The translations under genes and the position numbers were made by a program. Below the pieces are notes generated by a model that did not search any database, was not told the origin of the DNA, and saw only the letters and a list, made by a program, of their open reading frames with translations. Positions 8,356 through 17,288 of a stretch of 64,000 bases of DNA are shown here, one piece after another. Origin of the DNA: JBBAAP01 sp043808305 (GTDB lineage: Bacteria; Planctomycetota; MHYJ01; JACQXL01); the NCBI GenBank assembly GCA_043808305.1, contig JAZDFB010000014.1, positions 1-64,000 on the forward strand, in the 5' to 3' direction. Numbering within the stretch: the stretch's first letter is position 1; each line of letters opens with the position of its first letter.

Positions 8356-10695
8356 ATGTCAACTCAATTTGGCAAATATACCATAGAAAAGAAACTTGGA
8401 CAAGGGGGCATGGGCGCGGTATATCTGGCCCTGGACCCGGCCCTCAACCGACTGGTCGCCTTGAAAATCATCACCTCCAAAGACGCAAAACTACTGGAAC
8501 GCTTCCACCGCGAGGCCTCGGCCGTGGCCAAGCTCAAGCATCCCAATATCGTCCAAATCCACGAAGCCGGCGTCATCGACAACCAGCATTACTTTTCAAT
8601 GGATTATATCGAAGGCACGCCGTTGGATAAACTTATCAAGGGCAAACCAAAACCCGGCATCTCCCGAAATAATCGGGACTTCGCCCTCACTCCGCAGGAT
8701 ATAGCCCGGATTATCCAACAAGTCGCCTTGGCGCTCCATTATGCCCACAGCAAAAAAATAATCCACCGCGATATCAAACCGGCCAACATCCTCATCGATA
8801 CGGCCGGTGGAGTATTCCTGACAGACTTCGGCGTTGCCAAGCAACTGACCGGGCTGGACCGCTCCCTGACTATGACCGGCGCGGCCGTAGGCACGCCCGG
8901 TTATATGCCGCCGGAGCAGGCCCAGGGCAAAAAAGACGAAATAGACCCGCGGAGCGACATCTTCTCCTTAGGCGCCACGATGTATCATTGCCTTGCCGGG
9001 CAAGTGCCTTTTGCTGGCAAAGAGATATATGAAATCATGTCTAAGGTAATCAACGACGACCCGCCAAACCCCAGCACGATTGTCCCCACAATCCCCAAAG
9101 ACCTTGAAACCATCTGCCTCAAGTGCCTGAGAAAAGACAAAGACAAACGCTATCAGACAGCCGGGGAATTGGCCAATGACCTGAAAAGGTATTTAAAAGG
9201 AGGGGATATTATCGCCCAGAGGTCCGGCGTAATAAGCAAACTCCGGATTAAGGCAACTAAGAACAAGGCCGCCAGCCTGGCCATAGCCGGCGCAATAGTT
9301 ATTCTGATTGCTGTAGTAATCGGGCTTATGATTTCATCAGCCGGCAAGGAGAAAGAAATCGAATCTTATCGGGCTGAGGCAGCCAAGGCATTTGAAGCCA
9401 AGAACTATGACGAAGCAAAGGTGTGGGGCAATAAAGTCCTGGCGCTGGCGCCGGGGGATGAAAAGACAGAATTCTTGCTCAAGAAGTGCGATAAGATAAC
9501 CAAGGCCCAGGAGGCCAAAAAACAGCAGGAAGACGCAAAAGTAAAAGAAGCCGCGGCCAAGGCGCAAAGAATCGTGGACATAAGGGCCCGGGCAAAATCC
9601 ATCCTGGACCGGGCTACAGGCGCCCCGACACCTGAGCAAAAGATACAGTTTGCCCGGGAGGCGCTTGAGGTAGACCCGACCTTTGGCGATGCCTATCAGG
9701 TAATAGGTTATGCTTACAAGGCAAAGGTTGCCGAAGGACGAAGTCCTGATGAATATCGAAAACTGATAGACAAGGCATACGAGTATTTTGCCAGGGCGAT
9801 TAAGGCAACACCGACATTAGCCTACTCCTATTACGAACGGGCCTTGATTACCGCCTATACTTACAATAAACTCAAAGATGCAATTTCTGACTTTAATAAG
9901 GTGCTGGAACTGGACCCCAACAGCGATATCGGCTGGTTTGCTAAAGGGATTGTTGAATATTACCAGAAAGAGTATGATAAAGCCATCGGCAGTTATGCAA
10001 AGGCAATAGAACTAAACCCGAGCTATGCGGATGTTTACAACAATCGCGGGGATGTCTATTACAGTAAAGGGGAACTGGATAAAGCGTTAACTGACTATAC
10101 TAAAGCCATAGAACTGAATCCGAATTATGCAAACGTTTACAACAACCGCGGTAATGCTTATAAGGATAAGGGCGCCATAGACCGGGCAATCAAGGACTAT
10201 GATAAGGCCATAGAACTTGACCCGGAACTTGCGATGGCATACCACAACCGCGGCAGTGCCTATAAAGATAAAGGGGAGCTGGATAAGGCGCTAACTGACT
10301 ATACTAAGGCGATAGAACTTGACCCGAACTATGCCACGGCCTACTACAACCGCGGGCTTTCCTATCAAAACAAAGGCGCCATAGACCGGGCAATCAAGGA
10401 TTATACAAAGGCAATAGAACTTAAACCGGATTATGTTGAATCTTACGTCAACCGCGGTGTTGCTTATGCTGACAAAGGCGCCATAGACCTGGCGATTAAG
10501 GACTATACAAAGGCAATAGAACTGAATCCGAATTATGCAAACGTCTACTACAACCTTGGTCTTGCCTATAGCAAGAAAGGCGATTATAAGGAAGCGATAG
10601 CGAATGGGGAGCGGTTTTTGGAGTTAGCGCCGAATGCCCCGCAAGCGGAACAGGTGCGCAATACCATAGAAGAATGGAAAAAACTGGTAAAATAA
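8356..10695 (+). CDS. Membrane Ser/Thr protein kinase with TPR tail (copy 1)
   Basis: 779 residues. A Hanks-type kinase domain fills residues 7-285: glycine loop GQGGMGAVY at 15-23, Lys37 in VALKII, catalytic loop HRDIKPAN at 137-144, DFG at 157-159, and an APE-like PPEQ. All catalytic residues are intact. One transmembrane helix lies near 309-331. A charged coiled stretch follows, then a run of about nine TPR units with the pattern A-I-E-L-[ND]-P-x-Y-A and Y-x-N-R-G, a likely protein-binding surface outside the membrane. It is the first of two adjacent paralogues; 13 bases separate them. Likely role: signalling through assembly of protein complexes; substrates unknown. Confidence 0.93.
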   Translation: MSTQFGKYTIEKKLGQGGMGAVYLALDPALNRLVALKIITSKDAKLLERFHREASAVAKLKHPNIVQIHEAGVIDNQHYFSMDYIEGTPLDKLIKGKPKPGISRNNRDFALTPQDIARIIQQVALALHYAHSKKIIHRDIKPANILIDTAGGVFLTDFGVAKQLTGLDRSLTMTGAAVGTPGYMPPEQAQGKKDEIDPRSDIFSLGATMYHCLAGQVPFAGKEIYEIMSKVINDDPPNPSTIVPTIPKDLETICLKCLRKDKDKRYQTAGELANDLKRYLKGGDIIAQRSGVISKLRIKATKNKAASLAIAGAIVILIAVVIGLMISSAGKEKEIESYRAEAAKAFEAKNYDEAKVWGNKVLALAPGDEKTEFLLKKCDKITKAQEAKKQQEDAKVKEAAAKAQRIVDIRARAKSILDRATGAPTPEQKIQFAREALEVDPTFGDAYQVIGYAYKAKVAEGRSPDEYRKLIDKAYEYFARAIKATPTLAYSYYERALITAYTYNKLKDAISDFNKVLELDPNSDIGWFAKGIVEYYQKEYDKAIGSYAKAIELNPSYADVYNNRGDVYYSKGELDKALTDYTKAIELNPNYANVYNNRGNAYKDKGAIDRAIKDYDKAIELDPELAMAYHNRGSAYKDKGELDKALTDYTKAIELDPNYATAYYNRGLSYQNKGAIDRAIKDYTKAIELKPDYVESYVNRGVAYADKGAIDLAIKDYTKAIELNPNYANVYYNLGLAYSKKGDYKEAIANGERFLELAPNAPQAEQVRNTIEEWKKLVK

Positions 10696-10708
10696 TCTGG
10701 TACAGCTT

Positions 10709-13222
10709 ATGGCAAATATCTTCGGCAAATACACCATCGAGAAAAAGTTAGGCCAAGGGGGCATGGGCGCGGTATATCTGGCCCTGGACCCGGCCCTCAA
10801 CCGCCGGGTCGCCCTCAAAATAATCACCTCAAACGACCCGGAACTCCTCGAACGTTTCCAGCGCGAGGCATCGGCCGTGGCCAAGCTCAAGCACTCCAAC
10901 ATCATCCAGGTCTACGAAACCGGCACAGTCCCGACGGGAGGCTCCGCTCTCAATAAACAACACTACTTCACTATGGACTATATCGAAGGCGTCTCGATGG
11001 AGAAACTCATCGCTACGCCTGACAAAACCGGCATACAGGATATAGCCCGGATTATACAGCAGGTCGCCTCGGCGCTCCATTACGCCCATAGCCAGGGCAT
11101 AATCCACCGCGACATCAAACCGGCCAATATCCTGATAACCAAACAGGGACAGGCGTATATCGCCGACTTCGGCCTGGCCAAACAGCTCACCGGGCTGGAC
11201 CGTTCGCTGACCATCACCGGCACAGCCGTCGGCACGCCCAATTATATGTCACCCGAGCAGGCCCAGGGCAAAAAGGATGAAATAGGCCCCCGCTCCGACA
11301 TCTTTTCATTAGGCGCCACGATGTATCACTGCCTGACCGGCCGGATGGCATTTGACGGCAATGAACTCTACGAGGTATTCTCCAAGGTAATAAATGTAGA
11401 CCCGCCCGGGCCATCATCAATCATAAAGATTATCCCCAAAGACCTTGAGACCATCTGCATGAAGTGCCTTAATAAGGACAAGGCCAGGCGCTACCAAACG
11501 GCCGAAGAACTGGCTCAAGACTTGAAAAGGTATCTGGAAGGCGAAGCCATCGCCGCCAGGCCGGTCAGCGTCATAACCAAGTTCCGGCTCAAGGTGACCA
11601 AGAACAAAACCGCCAGCCTGTCCATAGCCGGCGCCATAGTTATCCTGGCAGTCGTAGCAATCAGCCTGCTGGTTTCCTCATCAAACAAGAGACAGCTCAT
11701 AGCCCGATACCGGCAAGAAGCCAATCAGGCATTTGACAAGAACCAATTCGACCAGGCCCGGGCAATCTGCAATAAATTATTGGTCCTGTCGCCCGGAGAT
11801 GAAGCCATAAAAGACATCCTCATAAAGTGCGAGACAATAATCAACGAGCGTGAGGCCAAAAAACAGCAGGAAGAAGCCCAGGCCAAAGAAGCCGCGGCCC
11901 AGGCGCAGAGAATTGTGGACCTAAGGGCACAGGCCAAGGCAGCATTAGCCAAGGCCGATGGCGCCCCGACACCCGACCAGAAAATACAGATTGCCCAAGA
12001 GGCCCTGGCCATAGACCCGACCTTCGGCGATGCATATCAGGTAATAGGATATGCACATAAAGATAAAAAGAAATGGGATAAGGCATATGACTATTTTACC
12101 AAGGCAATTAAGGCAACGCCAACCTTGGCGTATTCATATTATGCCAGGGCAGAAATTATCGAAAATATTTACGGAAAACCCAAAGAGGCAATTCCGGATC
12201 TTGAGAAGGTGCTGGAACTGGACCCCAACAGCCATATCGGCTGGTATGCCAAAGGGTGTATTGAGGCGGCTAAAATACAATATGATGAAGCTATCAAAAG
12301 TTATAATAAGGCAATAGAACTATATCCGGAATATGGTTGGGCATACATCAATCGCGGCGCTGCCTATAGTAATAAGGGCGAATGGGACAAGGCAATTGCG
12401 GATTATAGCAAAGGAATAGAACTTAACCCAAAATTTGTTACATCGTATTACAACCGCGGCGTTGCCTACAACAAAAAGGGCGAATGGGACAAGGCCGTCG
12501 CCGATTATACCAGAACTATAGAACTTGACCCAAAACATGCAGGCGCATATTGCGGCCGCGGCTCTGTATATGATGGTAAAAACGAATTGGACAAGGCAAT
12601 TGCGGATTATGACAGGGCAATAGAACTTGACCCAAGATATACACAGGCGCGTTGCAACCGCGGCAATGCTTATTCTAAGAAGGGCGAATTGGACAAGGCA
12701 ATTGCGGATTATAACAGGGCCATAGAGCTTGACCCAGGATACACGGAAGCGTATTCTAATCTCGGCGTTACCTGCGAACAAAAAGGCGATTTGGACAAGG
12801 CCATCGAGTATTATACCAGGGCCATAGAACTTGACCCAAGACATACACAGGCGCGTTGCAACCGCGGCAATGCTTATTCTCGGAAGGGCGAATGGGACAA
12901 GGCAATTGCGGATTATAACAGGGCAATAGAACTTGACCCAAGATATGCGCCGGTGTATTGCAACCGCGGCCGCATCTATTACCAAAAGGGCGCGCTGGAG
13001 CAGGCAATTGCGGATTGGACTAAAGCAATAGAACTTGACCCAAAAGAGATGACTTCGTATTGTAACCGCGGTGTTGCTTATAACAACAGGAAGGAGTTCG
13101 AGAAAGCGATGGCAGATTTCAAAAAGGTGCTGGAATTTGCCCCGAACCATCCCGAAGCGGCTCAAATCAGGCAAACTATAGAAGGCCTGAAAAAACAGCT
13201 CGCCGAGCAGGAGAAGAAATAA
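10709..13222 (+). CDS. Membrane Ser/Thr protein kinase with TPR tail (copy 2)
   Basis: 837 residues with the same design as the preceding gene: glycine loop 15-23, Lys37, HRDIKPAN from His133, DFG at 153-155, a membrane helix near 301-326, then ten or more TPR units. The first 35 codons contain a stretch of more than 40 identical bases shared with copy 1, while the TPR region is more diverged and has extra units. This shows tandem duplication with some sequence homogenisation of the kinase lobe. The repeat units are themselves near identical (EWDKAIADYNRAIELDP), so unit number could vary between strains. Catalytic residues are intact. Confidence 0.93.
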   Translation: MANIFGKYTIEKKLGQGGMGAVYLALDPALNRRVALKIITSNDPELLERFQREASAVAKLKHSNIIQVYETGTVPTGGSALNKQHYFTMDYIEGVSMEKLIATPDKTGIQDIARIIQQVASALHYAHSQGIIHRDIKPANILITKQGQAYIADFGLAKQLTGLDRSLTITGTAVGTPNYMSPEQAQGKKDEIGPRSDIFSLGATMYHCLTGRMAFDGNELYEVFSKVINVDPPGPSSIIKIIPKDLETICMKCLNKDKARRYQTAEELAQDLKRYLEGEAIAARPVSVITKFRLKVTKNKTASLSIAGAIVILAVVAISLLVSSSNKRQLIARYRQEANQAFDKNQFDQARAICNKLLVLSPGDEAIKDILIKCETIINEREAKKQQEEAQAKEAAAQAQRIVDLRAQAKAALAKADGAPTPDQKIQIAQEALAIDPTFGDAYQVIGYAHKDKKKWDKAYDYFTKAIKATPTLAYSYYARAEIIENIYGKPKEAIPDLEKVLELDPNSHIGWYAKGCIEAAKIQYDEAIKSYNKAIELYPEYGWAYINRGAAYSNKGEWDKAIADYSKGIELNPKFVTSYYNRGVAYNKKGEWDKAVADYTRTIELDPKHAGAYCGRGSVYDGKNELDKAIADYDRAIELDPRYTQARCNRGNAYSKKGELDKAIADYNRAIELDPGYTEAYSNLGVTCEQKGDLDKAIEYYTRAIELDPRHTQARCNRGNAYSRKGEWDKAIADYNRAIELDPRYAPVYCNRGRIYYQKGALEQAIADWTKAIELDPKEMTSYCNRGVAYNNRKEFEKAMADFKKVLEFAPNHPEAAQIRQTIEGLKKQLAEQEKK

Positions 13223-13245
13223 GGGCGTTAGTGGCAGTTAGTGAA

Positions 13246-14325
13246 TTAGTATTTCCCCTTGTGCTTATAAAGCTCGTTCAATGACTTTTTTAAATAGGCG
13301 CCGAACTTCTTATCCTTCTTCCGCTTCTCGGCATAGGACTGGGAATAAAAATCCGCTTCTTTCCGTAATTTATAATAATTATCCAGATGCTTTTGGCCGA
13401 TGGCGCCGTCTTCGAAAGATTTTATCACCGCGCATCCCGGCTCGTTGGTATGGGTGCAATCCCTGAACCTGCATTTATCGGAAATCCGGGTTATATCATG
13501 GAAGGCATTTTGCATGCCCCGGCCGGTTTCAATCAGTCCTATTTCCCTAAGGCCCGGATTATCTATGAAAAGACTCCCGTTTTTCATCACAAACAGCTGC
13601 CGCTCCGTGGTGGTATGTTTTCCCCGGCCGTCTTTTTTCACCTCATTTATTGCCAGATTTAACTTATTGTCCGACAGCCTGTTGAGCAGCGATGTCTTAC
13701 CCACCCCCGAAGAGCCCAGCAGGCAATAAGTTTTCCCCGGCTCCAAAGCGCCGCTGAATTCATCCACCCCGTGCCCGGCCAGCGAGCTCAAAGGCCAGAC
13801 CGGATAAGGCCATAGCTTACTGACCGCGGATACTTTTTCGGCCAGCTGGTCCTGATTAACTAGGTCTATTTTATTCAGTATGACGGCCGGTTCGATACCC
13901 TCGTTTAAAAACATAATAAGATATCTTTCCAGGCGACTCAGGTTAAAATCGTTATCCGCGCCCTGGACGATAAAAGCCGTATCGATATTGGCTGCTAATG
14001 TCTGGTATTCCAGCTTTTTCCCCGGTTTCCGCCGGCGCAGCACATTCTTGCGTGGCAGTATTTTATTAATGACGGCAAAAGTATTCTTGTCATAATAAGC
14101 CACGGCCACCCAATCACCGACCGCCGGGTAATCGCCCGGCGACTCCGCCGAGTTCAAAAATCTGCCCGAAATCTCCGCCCGCACCTCCTGATTGCCGTTA
14201 TGCACGAAATACCGCTCCTTGAATTCGGCCGACACCCGGGCCAAAGACCCGGCATCAACGGAATGCTTTTCCGCTTGCTCCTTGAACCAATTATTAAAAC
14301 CTATTTTTTCAATACTCATAAACAT
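13246..14325 (-). CDS. rsgA: Ribosome small-subunit GTPase RsgA
   Basis: 359-residue circularly permuted GTPase that acts in late 30S subunit maturation. An N-terminal OB-fold precedes the G domain, whose motifs come in permuted order: G4 as LNKIDL, then G1 (Walker A) LGSSGVGKTSLLNRL, then G3 DNPGLREIGL. A zinc knuckle with CRFRDCTHTNEPGCAV follows. All are diagnostic of RsgA. The gene is convergent with the second kinase gene, with 23 bases between the stops. Two possible ATG starts lie two codons apart; the first is listed. Confidence 0.95.
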   Translation of the reverse strand: MFMSIEKIGFNNWFKEQAEKHSVDAGSLARVSAEFKERYFVHNGNQEVRAEISGRFLNSAESPGDYPAVGDWVAVAYYDKNTFAVINKILPRKNVLRRRKPGKKLEYQTLAANIDTAFIVQGADNDFNLSRLERYLIMFLNEGIEPAVILNKIDLVNQDQLAEKVSAVSKLWPYPVWPLSSLAGHGVDEFSGALEPGKTYCLLGSSGVGKTSLLNRLSDNKLNLAINEVKKDGRGKHTTTERQLFVMKNGSLFIDNPGLREIGLIETGRGMQNAFHDITRISDKCRFRDCTHTNEPGCAVIKSFEDGAIGQKHLDNYYKLRKEADFYSQSYAEKRKKDKKFGAYLKKSLNELYKHKGKY

Positions 14326-14430
14326 GCCTGCCCATAAAGACTCTTTAATACAGCGGGAATAAGAACGCCGCCTATAACGGCAACTATAACAATCCAGCCG
14401 AAAGGCATCAATAAAATAGCATCGGTCTAA

Positions 14431-14452
14431 GGGCGGGTAAAAGTACCCGCCC
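14431..14452. other. Strong GC hairpin without T-tract
   Basis: GGGCGGGTA and TACCCGCCC pair around a four-base loop, between the rsgA start and a gene remnant. No run of T follows on either strand, so it is not a classical terminator. The rest of 14326-14514 shows no gene. Confidence 0.45.
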
Positions 14453-14514
14453 CCGACTTGTCTCTTAAGAGTCTCGTCAAGTCACTGTTGTAAAGGTCTT
14501 TGTCTTCTCTGTGG

Positions 14515-14598
14515 CTATTCAATATAACCTCTGAGCCATATGTTCGTAGAGACAAATACTCCGTTTTTAGTGGCTATAACCCTAATCTGTTTAGTGCC
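14515..14598 (-). pseudogene. Remnant of fibre-protein C-terminus
   Basis: On the minus strand these 28 codons read GTKQIRVIATKNGVFVSTN followed by IWLRGYIE and a TAG stop. This matches the last residues of the fibre-like protein next door (KKIRVIINKSGQFTSTN, IWVTGYIE) and of the fragment at 57984-58202. No start or upstream homology is visible, so this is a decayed or recombined copy of the C-terminal module. It lies about 60 bases beyond the stop of the intact gene, as expected for tandem duplication or module exchange. Confidence 0.7.
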
Positions 14599-14657
14599 AC
14601 TTCGAACGCAGTGAGTTAGAGGCACTTATCCCCAAGCGCAGCGAGTGGGACCAGCGC

Positions 14658-15872
14658 CTACTCGATGTAACCTGTCACCCATATGTTTGTTGATGTAAAT
14701 TGACCACTTTTGTTGATTATGACCCTGATCTTTTTATCAGAATCAGTAGCTATCATACATTCCTTATAAACATTATTGTTTAAATTAGTAATATTCTGCC
14801 ATATGTGGTGAATGGTGCTTTGTCCCCAGTCCGTTCCTGCCCGGCGGCCGTAGACCCAGAGTTGTTGCTCCAACCCCAACGGCACAGACATAGCGTTGAA
14901 CTGGATTTCCAGTATCACCGCCTTGACCACCGGCGGAATGAACCCCGGCAGGTCCACTATCTGGTCCACGTTATTGGCCGACTGCTCCGAGAAAATCATT
15001 GACTGCGACTGGAGAAGGGTCAGCATATCTCCGCCGCTGGCACCTATCCACTGGAAATTGGAGCCGGACTCGTTGTAAGCAAGCACCGCCCCGTTGCTGG
15101 GCGCATTAGCCGAAGCCAGCTTAGACGGCTTGACGCACGAATCCGCAATCTTACCGCTGGTCACTGCCGAATCCGCAATCTTCGTCTCCGAAACCGCCAG
15201 GTCGGTAATCTCGTTACCGGTTATTCCCGGTGTAATGGGCCTGGTAATTCCGCCCCCGCCGGACATCGTTTTCCACTCGAACTTAGCCTGCGCCTGGTTG
15301 AAGGTAGGCACTTCTCCGTCTGCCGGAGAGTCAATAGCCGCCAATTTGGTAGGTGTCACCTCGCCCGTGCTTATCTTGGATGCCGTCACCGCATTGGTTT
15401 GCAGTTCGCTTGCCCCGACCGAGTTAGCCGCCAGCTTGGCCTGCGTCACCGCGCTTGCGCCAATCTTGGCGTTAGTAACAGCACCGTCCACCAGGTCAGC
15501 CGTGCCGACGGATTTATCCGCCACCTTATCGCGGGTGATTGCGCCGGTGGCAATCTTAGCCGTGGTAATGGCGCTATCCGCAATCTTCTGGGCCGTGATG
15601 GCCCCGTCCGCCACCTTCTCCGCGGTAACCGCATTATTTGCAATCTTGAGATTTGTAATCTGCAATTCGCCGATTTTCGGCGTAGTCACCGCACCGTCGG
15701 CTATCTCGTCCTTGCCGATAACGCCGTTGGCAATCTTGGCCTTGGTAACCGAATTATCCCTGATATGTTTTTCCCCGATAGCGTTATCAGCTATCTTGTC
15801 GCCCGTGACCGATTGCGGGCTTAAGTGCTTTGTTTTGATTTCGTTGAGTCGGTCGTACAAAGTCTTTGCCAT
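14658..15872 (-). CDS. Decapeptide-repeat fibre-like protein
   Basis: 404 residues. After a 20-residue N-terminus come about 16 consecutive ten-residue repeats of pattern [AS]-[VI]-T-x-x-K-[IVL]-[AG]-x-[GN] (for example AVTAEKVADG, AITAQKIADS), then three more near residue 225. A repeat-free C-terminal domain of about 100 residues ends in WVTGYIE. Such repeats are typical of phage tail or head fibres and other surface fibres that fold as beta-helical or trimeric shafts. The start is set by AAAGGAG ten bases before the ATG at 15872; a longer open frame reaches 15980 but lacks a ribosome-binding site. No secretion signal is seen. The C-terminal module recurs at two other places. Structural or adhesive role is inferred. 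Confidence 0.7.
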   Translation of the reverse strand: MAKTLYDRLNEIKTKHLSPQSVTGDKIADNAIGEKHIRDNSVTKAKIANGVIGKDEIADGAVTTPKIGELQITNLKIANNAVTAEKVADGAITAQKIADSAITTAKIATGAITRDKVADKSVGTADLVDGAVTNAKIGASAVTQAKLAANSVGASELQTNAVTASKISTGEVTPTKLAAIDSPADGEVPTFNQAQAKFEWKTMSGGGGITRPITPGITGNEITDLAVSETKIADSAVTSGKIADSCVKPSKLASANAPSNGAVLAYNESGSNFQWIGASGGDMLTLLQSQSMIFSEQSANNVDQIVDLPGFIPPVVKAVILEIQFNAMSVPLGLEQQLWVYGRRAGTDWGQSTIHHIWQNITNLNNNVYKECMIATDSDKKIRVIINKSGQFTSTNIWVTGYIE

Positions 15873-16002
15873 AACACATAACTCCTTTCGCGTTCCCGAA
15901 CCGATGGTCCGGGCAAACGCATAATCGTTTACGGCCATAGCAACATGCCGCTTCATTCCGGCACCGCCGGCCGTATTCATTTAACACTTCACACTGTTGC
16001 AT
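15787..16002 (-). CDS. Small zinc-finger-like protein
   Basis: 71 residues, beginning MQQCEVLNEYGRRCRNEA, then CCYGRKRLCVCPDH. The spacing C, G-x-x-C, and later C-x-x-H resembles small phage-associated proteins of the pattern C...G.+C......C..H. A GGAG site lies seven bases before the ATG. The 3' end overlaps the fibre gene start by 86 bases in another frame, and the fibre ribosome-binding site lies inside this gene, so translation may be coupled. The basic tail (RPTQRNQNKALK) could bind nucleic acid. Function unknown. The Cys/His spacing is the main argument that it is real. Confidence 0.5.
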   Translation of the reverse strand: MQQCEVLNEYGRRCRNEAACCYGRKRLCVCPDHRFGNAKGVMCYGKDFVRPTQRNQNKALKPAIGHGRQDS

Positions 16003-16070
16003 AAATCCACTCCGTTCCGGAGGCACAGAGGATGGCGCCGAAGCGCCACCCATCCGTGCTAATCCGTGGC

Positions 16071-16865
16071 TTAAACTGTATATATCTGTGTTTCCAGTTT
16101 CAACTGCCCGTCCTCCACGAACCAGACGCAGTAGGACTTATCCGGGGTAATCACCGACACCCAATCCTCCGCCTTAAGCGGGTCGGACATATTCTCCAGC
16201 AGGCTCTTGATTCTGCCGTTGTGCCGGGTAATCATAGCCGGGTCATAACCGGACTCCGAGATGATAATACCCGTCTGGGTCAGCACCTGGGTCAGCGACG
16301 CCCTCAGGGCCGCCTTCAGGTCAACCAGGGCGATATCATAAGGACCGCCGGCCAGCACCTGGGAACCCTCGGGCAACCTGTTCAGCGCGGTCTTGTCGCC
16401 GGTCAGCCAGTAGCCCATAACCGAAGACACCTGCCTGCCCCGAGTCCGTGAACCGGTAAAGCGCAAGGTCGTCCGGGCCGCTTCCTCGTCCCAATTGGAC
16501 TGCTTGGCCTCAACCGCGTCCTTGTAACGCTTGGCGATAACCCCGTCCACCTCCTCAAAGGCGTAGTCCAGGGCATCGTTATACTTATTGTAAGCCCTGA
16601 GCATCTTATTGCGCTGTAAAGCGTAGATGTCATCGGCATTGCGGTCGTGCCGGGTAGAACCCGTAAACCCGACCACATCCTTAAACTTATCCGCGGCCGG
16701 CGTAGCCACCAGCTGGGCAAAAGTGCCGTCATCCGGGATGCGCGCTTTCCGGTGCGCGTTGGTTGTTTCGGCGTGCGTGGTCATATTGGCCACCCGCTTG
16801 GCCGACATATCCGGGTGCGGCAGAATCGATGCCGCCACCGGAACCAGTATTTTAGAGTGTATCAT
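16071..16865 (-). CDS. Hypothetical protein in fibre module
   Basis: 264 residues, not recognised. It has an Ala/Thr-rich N-terminus, a Lys/Asp/Tyr-rich helical middle (NKYNDALDYAFEEVDG), and a C-terminus rich in short strands. No signal peptide or membrane helix is seen. The open frame extends upstream to 16997, but the ATG at 16865 has AAGGA at a suitable distance and starts MIHSKILVPVA, so it is preferred. It lies between a 30-residue peptide gene and the zinc-finger/fibre pair, all in the same direction, and probably belongs to the same unit. A phage-like structural or assembly role is only a guess from the neighbours. Confidence 0.6.
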   Translation of the reverse strand: MIHSKILVPVAASILPHPDMSAKRVANMTTHAETTNAHRKARIPDDGTFAQLVATPAADKFKDVVGFTGSTRHDRNADDIYALQRNKMLRAYNKYNDALDYAFEEVDGVIAKRYKDAVEAKQSNWDEEAARTTLRFTGSRTRGRQVSSVMGYWLTGDKTALNRLPEGSQVLAGGPYDIALVDLKAALRASLTQVLTQTGIIISESGYDPAMITRHNGRIKSLLENMSDPLKAEDWVSVITPDKSYCVWFVEDGQLKLETQIYTV

Positions 16866-17057
16866 AGTTTGTTTTTCCTTGCTCGCTGTTAGCCCCAGCC
16901 GGATAAAAATCCGACTGGAGCATCGCAGACGAGTTATATTAATAAACAGCCAGGGGATTGCCTGTGCCTTGCCGATTCGGTCAGTCGAACCTGGCACCGA
17001 AAGGCAACCCCGCCGAACTGCGAAACGTGAGTGTAGTCCCGATGGATATCGGGATAG

Positions 17058-17150
17058 CTACTTTTGCCCTTTCTTCCGGAGCAGGTCTAAGACAATTTCA
17101 ATAATCGCCTTAATCACCTTTTTCCAAAAACCAGACATTATTTGGAACAT
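17058..17150 (-). CDS. 30-residue amphipathic peptide
   Basis: A very short gene: AAAAGGAG, five bases, then ATG and 30 codons ending in TAG. The product starts MFQIMSGFWKKVIKAIIEIV and ends LDLLRKKGQK. Its hydrophobic and charged residues alternate with helical periodicity, so a membrane-surface helix is likely. Comparable peptides include small toxins, phage lysis peptides and membrane anchors. It is preceded by a terminator-type hairpin and followed by the 264-residue gene. The excellent ribosome-binding site is the main evidence; no homologue is recognised. Confidence 0.45.
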   Translation of the reverse strand: MFQIMSGFWKKVIKAIIEIVLDLLRKKGQK

Positions 17151-17190
17151 ACGTTCTCCTTTTCTGTTGGGCTGAAATATTCACGCCCAA

Positions 17191-17231
17191 CAAAAAACCC
17201 CAGACCTTGATTTATCAAAGCATGGGGTTTT
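17191..17231 (-). terminator. Rho-independent terminator after S24 gene
   Basis: On the minus strand AAAACCCCA and TGGGGTTTT pair over nine bases and are followed by a T-run (TTTTTTG). It lies 58 bases past the S24 gene stop and before the 30-residue peptide gene, so the downstream genes need their own promoter or read-through. The adjacent inverted pair GTTGGGC/GCCCAAC at 17166-17191 forms a second hairpin. Confidence 0.7.
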
Positions 17232-17288
17232 GGATGAAATAATCAACCCTATATACTACCTACTACATTCTACCTCCTACCTAATGGT

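Noticed and set aside
12320..13174. 284-codon minus-strand frame with repeats such as SWVKFYCPVIIRNCL
   Set aside because: Its repeats mirror the TPR repeats of the kinase gene on the other strand, so the pattern is a by-product.
15094..15924. 276-codon plus-strand frame opposite the fibre gene
   Set aside because: It is the complement of the decapeptide repeats and lacks a start signal.
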